DNA of 64,000 nucleotides, taken from the NCBI GenBank assembly GCA_024291935.2, contig CM044320.1, positions 50,906,001 through 50,970,000 of the forward strand. Reading direction: 5' to 3'. Source of the DNA: Okapia johnstoni (taxonomy: Eukaryota > Chordata > Mammalia > Artiodactyla > Giraffidae). A program made the translations under genes and the position numbers. Under the pieces are notes generated by a model that was not told where the DNA came from, did not search any database, and saw nothing but the letters and a program-made list of their open reading frames with translations. This document shows, one piece after another, positions 55,395 to 64,000 of this stretch; the stretch's first letter is position 1, and the number at the start of each line of letters is the position of its first letter.

Positions 55395-56000
55395 TTAGTA
55401 GATATCACCAAATAGTATTCCAGTGTAATTCTGTTGTGATTTCCGGCTGCTCCATTAGCTTTTTCACACTTGCTGCCGTCAGCCTTTAACCACATTTTCA
55501 AATGCTTATTTGGATATTTCCTTTTGTGAAAAGATTTTCAGGTTTTGTTCGTTTTTTGAGTTGTCTTTTTCTTATTGACTTGTGGGACTTTTCAAAACAT
55601 TCTGATTAAGTCCTTTGTCAGATACATGTATTGGGAATATTTCCCGCCAGTCTTTACCTGTGTACTAAGTGTGATTCAAACTTCTTAGTATGTAATACAA
55701 CTTACCAATTGGTTAGTGCTTTTGGGGTCTTTAAAAAGAAATGTTTGCCAACTCTAAGGTCAAGAAGATATTCTTGTGGTTTCTATTTAGAAGCTTGATC
55801 TAGCTTTCACATTTAGGTAAATGAAACTCGAATTAATTCTTCTGCATAGTGTAAATTAGGGGTCAAGGTTAATCTTTTCCCTAGAATTCATTAGTGAATT
55901 CTATCATGGAGTTTTATTTGTGTGGTTTATAATTAGATATTCATCTTAACAGATATAGTACTATTATTTTCTTGAGTTAATTGTGTTTAGTTGCCTTTTA
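55395..56000 (-). mobile_element. L1 fragment, old
   Basis: cttattgacttgtgggactt and agtcctttgtcagatacatg are typical of reverse-complement L1. Confidence 0.55.
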
Positions 56001-57660
56001 TCAATTCTTATCTCTGGGCTCCGAAAGCAATACTCTGCTTTGTAATGCTGAGTTTAGGACTCTGCAACCACATTTCTATTCTGTAGACTGGTTTCCTGTT
56101 GGGCTCTGCCCATAGCGGTTGCTAGAGACTGAAAGGCTAGAGAAAGGAACTTGTCTTTACTGTGGACTGTCTTCTTGCAGTTCCTCTCTCAACTCAGTGA
56201 TGCCTCTTCTTTGTGGTGCTGCAGTTTCTTGTATCAGCTGCCGAATCCAGTGTGGACTCTCTTCTCCCTTCAGCTGTCAGCATCCCCTCTTCAGAGGTCT
56301 GAATTTCAGTCCCAAGGGAACCTGGCCCAAACTTCTAAGTTTTAATATTCCAACCTTTTCTCTGTTCTCTTGACCTTAGGTTTTAATAGTTACTGCAGCT
56401 GCTCTTTCCATAATACTTCAAAATTCTCGTTACTCTTTCAGTTACCTAACTGCATGAATGGTCAGTAATTCTTTTAATTATTTCTGTTCAAATAACTGAT
56501 ATTGTTTTTGCCTCCTAATTAGAATCTGACACACTGACAAAGGGCTAGAATACAGAATAAAAGAACTTCTACAAATCATTATGAAAGATGGCCTCCTGGT
56601 ACATAAGCAAACCCTGTAAGAGACATATATGCACACATATACACCCAGAGGACATTGTACAGAAATGTTTACAGTAGCATTTTTGCTAAGAGCCCAACCT
56701 TCAAACTATACCCAAATGCCCCTTAAAAGTTAAGTGGATGTTATGCTACATCCACACAATGAACTATAGCAGTGACACTGATCAATCTATCACTATATAT
56801 AGTTACATGGATTAATTTTACAAACACAAAGTAAAGCCACTCAAAGGAGAAAATAATGTATGATTTTATTAATAAAGCAACAAAAATCCACGGCATTGTT
56901 AGCATAGTGGTTACTCTAGGTAGAGGGCTAGAAACTAGCAGAGAAATGAGGATCTCTGGGGGACTGGTAATATGGCATCTTGATCTATGTATGGCTGCAT
57001 GGTCTCACATTTTTAGAAATAAAAGGCTTCTTTGGCATACTGCCAACTCTCAAGCTACTGCCCTAGTCTCTTTGTTAGAGCTGTCTGCATGTCTGCCCCT
57101 GCATTAACACTGAAATTATTCTCACCAGTCACCTGACTGTAAATTTAGTAGGCATCATTTCTGTGCCCACATTTTACTTAGCATAACTGTTGACCACTCT
57201 TCTTAAAACTCTCTTCAATGACATTGCATTCTCTTGGTATCCCTTACCATCCCTTCAATACTGATACTCATTCTTAGCTCTTTCTCACTTCCAAATCTGT
57301 ATATTCTTATATTAATATATTCCCATCATTCAGAAGTATCTATTTGCTAAGGACTTTCAACTATCTCTAGTTTCTCTAAGATTCAGATAGTTTACCTAAT
57401 TGCCAACGAATATCCATTTGGATCTATTCACACAGTATCTGAGTGCTTACTATGGGTCAAATATTGTGGCAACAATTTCTCACAGAAATAGTCACTGTAG
57501 TCAAACTCAAGTCTATCTTCTTTTCCACAGTCTTCTTTTAGAATTCGTTCAGTGACTGGCCCTACCTTCTACTAAACCAGCCAAATAAAAAACCTGCAGG
57601 TAATTTTTTTTCTTATCGCTCTGCTCGTATTTTAGTAAGCAATCAAGTCTGTTAAATTTA
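56001..57660. other. Intergenic, old L1 traces, no gene seen
   Basis: 56600-57000 resembles an old L1 3' end in + orientation (agtagcatttttgctaagag, tacatccacacaatgaacta). 56001-56590 and 57000-57660 hold nothing I can name. Confidence 0.55.
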
Positions 57661-60600
57661 GGGCGGTGACCAAGAGGAGTTACCCCACGTCCAAGGAGCG
57701 GTGGCTGCACAGGCACAGGAGGGCCAAGAGGAGCTACTCCACATTCAAGGTCAGAAGAGGCAGCCGTGAAGAGATATCCCACGTCTAAGGTAAGAGAAAC
57801 CCAAGTAAGACGGTAGGTGTTGCGAGAGGGCATCAGAGGGCAGGCACACTGAAACTATAATCACAGAAAACTAGCCAATCTGATCACATGGACCACAGCC
57901 TCGTCTATCTCAATGAAACTAAGCCATGCCGTGTCGGGCCACCCAAGACGGACGGGTCATGGTGGAGAGATCTGATAGAATGTGGTCCACTGGAGAAGAG
58001 CATGGCAAACCACTTCAGTATTCTTGCCTTGAGAACCCCATGAACAGTATGAAAAGGCAAAAATATAGGACACTGAAAGAGGAACTCCCCAGGTTGGTAG
58101 GTGCCCAATATGCTACTGGAGATCAGTGGAGAAATAACTCCAGAAAGAATGATGGGATGGAGCCAAAGCAAAAACAATACCCAGCTGTGGATGTGACTGG
58201 TGATAGAAGCAAAGTCCGATGCTGTAAAGAGCAATATTGCATAGGAACCTGGAATGTTAGGTCCATGAATCAAGGCAAATTGGAAGTGGTCAAATAGGAG
58301 AGTGAATGTCGACATTCTAGGAATCAGCGAACTAAGATGGACTGGAATGGGTCAATTTAACTCAGATGACCATTATATCTACGACTGTGGGCAGGAATCC
58401 CTTAGAAGAAATGGAGTAGCCATCATAGTCAACAAGAGTCAGAAATGCAGTACTTGGATGGTCTCAAAAACGAAGGAATAATCTCTGTTCGTTTCCAAGG
58501 CAAACCATTCAATATCACGGTAATCCAAGTCTATGCCCCGACCAGTAACGCTGAAGAAGCTGAATGGTTCTATGAAGACCTACAAGACCTTTTGGAACTA
58601 ACACCCAAAAAAGATGTCCTTTTCATTATAGGGGACTGGAATGCAAAAGTAGGAACTCAGGAAACACCTGGAGTAACAGGCAAATTTGACCTTGGAGTAC
58701 AGAATGAAGCAGGGCAAAGGCTTAATAGAATTTTGCCACGAGAAGGTACTGGTCATAGCAAACACCCTCTTCCAACAACACAAGAGAAGACTCTACACAT
58801 GGACATCACCATATGGTAAGCACCGAAATCAGACTGATTATATTCTTTGCTGCCAAAGATGGAGAAGCTCTAGACAGTCAGCAAAAACAAGACCGGGAAC
58901 AGACTGTGACTCACATCATGAACTCTTATTGGCAAATTCAGAATGAAATTGAAGAAAGTAGGGAAAACCACTAGACCATTCAGGTATCACCTAAATCAAA
59001 TCCCTTATGATTATACAGTGGAAGTGACAAATAGATTTAAGGGACTAGATCTGATAGACAGAGTGCCTGATGAACTATGGACAGAGGTTCGTGACATTGT
59101 ACAGGAGACAGGGATCAAGACCATGCCCATGGAAAAGAAATGCAAAAAAGCAAAATGGCTGTGTGAGGAGGGCTTACAAATAAATGTGAAAAGAAGTGAA
59201 AAGCAAAGGAGAAAAGGAAAGATATTCCCATCTGAATGCAGAGCTCCAAAGAATAGCAAGGAGAGATAAGAAAGCCTTCCTCAGCAATCAGTGCAAAGAA
59301 ATAGAGGAAAACAACAGAATGGGAAAGATGAGAGATCTCTTCAAGAAAATTAGAGATACCAAGGGAACATTTCATGCAAAGAAGGGCTCGATAAAGGACA
59401 AAAATGGTATGGACCTAACAGAAGCAGAAGATATAAAGAAGAGGTGGCAAGAATACACAGAAGACCTGTACAAAAACGATCTTCACGACCCAGATAATCA
59501 CAATGGTTGTGATCACTCACCTAGAGCCAGACATCCTGGAATGTGAAGTCAAGTGGGCCTTAGAAAGCATCACCACAAACAAAGCTAGTGGAGGTGATGG
59601 AATTCCAGTTGAGCTCTTTCAAATCCTGAAAGATGCTGCTGTGAAAGTGCTGCACTCGATATGCCAACAAATCTGGAAAACTCAGCAGTGGCCACAGGAC
59701 TGGAAAAGGTCAGTTTTCATTCCAAACTCAAAGAAAGGCAATGCCAAAGAATGCTCCAACTACCGCACAATTGCACTCATCTCACACGCTAGTAAATTAA
59801 TTCTCCAAGCCAGGCTTCAGCAATACGTGGACCGTGACCTTCCAGATGTTCAAGCTGGTTTTAGAAAAGGTAGAGGAACCAGAGATTAAATTGCCAACAT
59901 GCACTGGATCATCAAAAAAGCACGAGTTCCAGAAAAACATCTATTTCTGCTTTATTGACTATGCCAAAGCCTTTGACTGTGTGGATCACAATAAACTGTG
60001 GAAAATTCTTAAATACCAGACCATCTGACCTGTCTCTTGAGAAATCTGTATGCAGGTCAGGAAGCAAGTTAGAACTGGACATGGAACAGACTGGTTCCAA
60101 ATAGGAAAAGGAGTATGTCAAGGCTGTATATTGTCACCCTGCTTATTTAACTTATATGCAGAGTACATCATGAGAAACACTGGGCTGGAAGAAACACAAG
60201 CTGGAATCAAGATTGCCGGGAGAAATATCTATCACCTCAGATATGCAGATGACATCACCCTTATGGCAGAAAGTGAAGAAGAACTAAAGAGCCTCCTGAT
60301 GAAAGTGAAAGAGGAGAGTGAAAAAGTTGGCTTAAAGCTCAACATTCAGAAAACTAAGATCATGGCATCTGGTCCTATCACTTCATGGAAAATAGATGGG
60401 GAAACAGTGGAAACAGTGTCAGACTTTATTTTGGGGGGCTCCAAAATCACTGCAGAGGGTGATTGCAGCCATGAAATTAAAAGATGCTTACTCCTTGGAA
60501 GGAAGGTTATGACCAACCTAGACAGCATATTGAAAAGCAGACATTACTTTGCCAACAAAGATCCGTCTAGTCAAGGCTATGGTTTTTCCAGTCGTCATGT

Positions 60601-60997
60601 ATGGATGTGAGAGTTAGACGGTGAAGAAAGCTGAGCGCTTTTGAACTGCAGTGTTGGAGAAGACTCTTGAGAGTCCCTTGAACTGCAAGAAGATCCAACC
60701 AGTCCACCGTAAAGGAGATCAGTCCTGGGTGTTCATTGGAAGGACTGATGTTGAAGCTGAAACTCCAATACTTTGGCCACCTCATGAGAAGAGTTGACTC
60801 AATGGGAAAAACCCTAATGCTGGGAAGGACTGGGGGAAGGAGAAGGGGATGACAGAGGATGAGATGGCTATATGGCATCACTGACTCGATGGACATGGGT
60901 TTGGGTCGACTTCAGGAGTTGGTGATGGACAGGGAGGCCTGGCGTGCTGCGATTCATGGGGTCACAAAGAGTCAGACACGACTGAGTGACTGAACTG
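57661..60997 (+). pseudogene. Near-full-length BovB (RTE) retrotransposon, reading frame broken
   Basis: About 3.3 kb, with a 5' UTR carrying repeated ccccacgtccaagg-type units, one degenerate protein frame and the usual 3' end. Endonuclease motifs are visible: GTWNVRSMNQGKLEVVK (about 58245), GDWNAKVG (58630) and DYILC (58830). Reverse-transcriptase motifs: KASGGDGIPVELFQ (59581), FIDYAKAFDCVDHNKL (59947), GVCQGCILSPCLFNLYAEY (60110) and LRYADDITLMAES (60235). The coding sequence is split over all three frames at least seven times; a stop interrupts after MYGCES-like sequence near 60615. Possible 7-bp target duplication aaattta at 57654-57660 and 60998-61004. It cannot make its own protein. 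Confidence 0.93.
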
Positions 60998-61004
60998 AAA
61001 TTTA

Positions 61005-64000
61005 CCTACGCAAGATAAACCTACCTCTCTCTGGAGTCTCACTGCTACTCATTCATATTTAATTTGACATATAAGTTTTTGGAATGATGAACAGATCAAA
61101 CTAGGCTCCAAAGAAATGTTCCTATATATTCCAAAGCAATACTTTATACATTGTTTTCAAGTGCTAAGGAATGGCCAAATTAAATATCTATATAACCCCT
61201 TAGATTAAGATAGCTGTAGTAGCCATACTCCAAGATGAGCCTCAATCATCTCACCTTCCGGGTATTTACTATTGTGTTGTCCTTTCCCCATTTGGCCTGT
61301 AAAACCAATAGAAGATGACAAAAATGATGGTATTATCATTCCCAAGATTAGGTTGTATAAATGTTGTGGCTTTAATCAAAGGTACACTTTCTTGGATTAT
61401 TCTGGGAGAAGCTGGTTGTAACATCACGGGGGCACTCAGGCAACCTATGTCTCTAGTCACATCCTGTCAACTACCCCATAAGCCTGGAAGCACATTATAC
61501 CTCAGCTGAACCTTCAGATTATATTTAACTACAAAAGTCATGAGATTTGGAGACAGAACCACACAGCCACGTTACTCCCTGATTTCGAACACACATAAAC
61601 TACAATTGTTTTAACCGAGTAAGTTCTGAGGTTGCTTAATTGCTATTGAGCAATAGAGAATTTATTCTTCTCCCAATCAAACCATAAACTGAGTACAATT
61701 TTTGTCACTAGACCAAATAAAACAAGTACACTTTATATTGCTTCACAATTTCAGATTATTCACTATCACAAGATCAATATGTTCAATTCTGGACAACAAA
61801 ATCAGTAGTGCTATAGTATAAACACATTTGATTAGGACTGTATTTGCATAGTCAGCTTTGATTTATTCCAAATAAGCTGACCAATTTTTGGTTCTTTGGC
61901 TTACAAGGGCTAAATATTACTAATTCCTCTCAATTAGCTAAAGAACAATTAATACAATTAACACCTAATAAACCTATGCTGATGTTAGTTAATTGGATGG
62001 TCAAATATTTTTCCTTTAAAAAACAAAAAACTACTTTCCCCAAAGATATTTCTAAAACTGCATCCATGCACTTCCAAACATTTTACCTGGCAGAGAAGAG
62101 ATACTGAATATATATTTGTTCAAGTGGGCAGTAAAATCTTACAAGCCATTTCAGAGAGCTGTGAACATACCATAAATGTCATGAAGTGTCAGTTCAAGTA
62201 ATGATTTTATATCAGAACATAACAGAACTGAACTGTTTTGGGTCTCCCCACACTAAAGACTCCATGTCTCCTCTGCTTTCTTCTTAAATCTTTGGTGGAA
62301 AGACGTTATGTGAACTCTGAATAGCCCTCGGTGACTGTTAATTCAAAGTGACAAACTGACCACATGAATGGAAGAGAAATGAGACATTAAGAGACAATAT
62401 ATTGCAAAATGCTGTATGTAGAGAGTGAGAGGTACCTCGGAGAGCTTGCTTCCCTACGTCATTCTGTGAGTATAATAGCTATACACTGCTTACCTAGGAA
62501 CAAGAGGACCAGATTATTACAACAACTAGAAGCAAAACATAAAGGAGTAGACTAAAATGAGAACTAAAATTCAATAATCCACAAATCTCACATACAAAAT
62601 GTTACCAGGAAACCTTACAGTTTGTGCTATTTGAAAAAGTATTTATTGCAATGACAAAACTAGAGGTTAATTACTTTTTTATTATTGAATTATATTGTAA
62701 AGTCTACATCTACAATTTTAATTAGGAAGAAATGCTTTGCATTTACATCAAGGACACATTTATTCTAGTGGAATTAAACAGACACAGACAAAAGACCAGT
62801 ACACATTAAAAAAAAAAAAAGACTACATGTTTTACCCTGTCCTACTTTTGCTAGTTTGGACCATACCTTCTCTACTAGAAAACTGATCTCACATACATGT
62901 TAAGTCTGATCTATCCTCCCACATTTTTGAACATTAAATGCAGCCTCTCACAATTTCTAATTATAAACAAAAGATGGGAAACAGTTTACAAACAAAGTAA
63001 GTAAAAGTAGACTGCTATTACTGTATAGAGGCAACGCTGAATAAAACGTACTCCCTCTGTGGCTCATCTCAAAACACTTTTACTTGGAGAGGCAAGCATT
63101 TCTCACCTAGGAGTAAGTTTCCCACTGCCTTTGCAGAGACCAGACCTGCAAATGTTTCTGGTCCAATTGCAAAGTAAGTGGAAAATGTCTACAAAATATC
63201 TAAAAGCTAAATGTCACACAAGGGCTGATGCAAATCAAAATTGTGTGCTGATCTAAATATACATCTTCAGCTTTTTCTTTTTAAAAAGTATCTATTTCAG
63301 ATGATATTTAAAAATAACTTACATTTTTAATGTGCTTTATTGTCAATGACTGTAAAGTTGAAACAAATGATTAAGTCAAAATTTTTGTTTTACTTGATTC
63401 TATAGAAATTTCAATTACCCACTACTTTACCAAAGTTACACATGAGGTAAGTTTTAGCTAAAACAAGAAATCAACCACAAGGATAAAATTAACCATTTCA
63501 AGAGTAAACAAAAATCATAATGCCCGCCTCAATTTCAGAGTTTATAAATTTATGTGTTAACTATTGTGAATCCAAGGAAAGTTTGTAATATAGCTTAAAA
63601 GCACAGTCTTTTTGCACTTTCAAATCAAATTATGTTGGGAAATATAGGGCAAAAAACCTTGGCAAAATTTCTTTTTGGTAACAGAAGATAATTCAGTAAT
63701 GAATCCAAATGGAAACTAAGACTGGTGTTTAAAATTTCTAACTTCTAAACACACACACACTTATTTATCTAAAAAGTATTTTGGTATCAAATTGGATTGA
63801 TAGTATAAATGTTCTGTAAATAAAAAGTACAAGTTTCCAATTATAGCTTTATAGCTAGCCAAACAGTCTTTAAAAACATGTAGAGCCAGCTAACAGTTCT
63901 CTAAAACACACATATGTTGCACTGATAGACACTTGCTAAAATCAACTTCATTTAAATGGGTCTTACTGAAGTAGGACATTCATGATACTAGTTATCTTTT
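61005..64000. other. Right-edge intergenic or distal UTR sequence, repeat-poor
   Basis: 61200-61620 may be an old MaLR-like LTR (gtcatgagatttggagacag near its end). From 61620 to 64000 I see no SINE or LINE and no coding exon on either strand. AATAAA on the - strand occurs at about 63341-63336, 62645 and 62761. It could be a 3' UTR of the next gene on the - strand, but nothing in the sequence proves it. Confidence 0.45.

Overview
The window is vertebrate nuclear DNA from a bovid ruminant, most likely cattle or a close relative. The evidence is dense lineage-specific repeats: Bov-tA and Bov-A2 SINEs, CHR-type tRNA-derived SINEs, BovB (RTE) LINEs and ruminant L1 tails. Two protein-coding genes can be read exon by exon. 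Gene identity rests on the proteins as I know them from mammals; no database search was run. There is no sign of bacterial operons, CRISPR arrays or tRNA/rRNA genes.

Layout. 1-5311 is the 3' part of an IKBIP intron; the promoter and first coding exon lie to the left of the window. IKBIP (+ strand) then shows a shared exon (5312-5429) and two large alternative terminal exons, 10752-11588 and 19273-20028. Each encodes a different coiled-coil C-terminus. A small third alternative ending may lie at 22632-22757. SLC25A3, the mitochondrial phosphate carrier, runs on the - strand from a CpG-island promoter near 31.5 kb to a polyadenylation signal at 25490. It contains the pair of mutually exclusive exons 3A and 3B. 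The two genes are tail to tail, about 2.5 kb apart.

31.8-64 kb is intergenic and repeat-rich. It holds a cluster of BovB copies, including one near-full-length but broken copy at 57661-60997. It also holds an endogenous LTR with internal tandem repeats (about 47.4-48.6 kb), a composite BovB/L1-like 5' UTR block (43.98-44.64 kb) and many SINEs with recognisable target-site duplications. The last 2.4 kb (61.6-64 kb) is poor in repeats. Mammalian synteny puts TMPO beyond this side, but no coding exon of it is visible.

How the genes relate: they share no pathway that the sequence shows. IKBIP is a single-pass ER membrane coiled-coil protein known as an IKBKB interactor and p53 target. SLC25A3 imports phosphate into mitochondria. 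I found no previously undescribed biological system. The observations most worth a second look are the third IKBIP C-terminal exon, the reading-frame lock around SLC25A3 exons 3A/3B, the NRF-1-like promoter repeat, and a perfect 25-bp inverted repeat at a BovB insertion junction.
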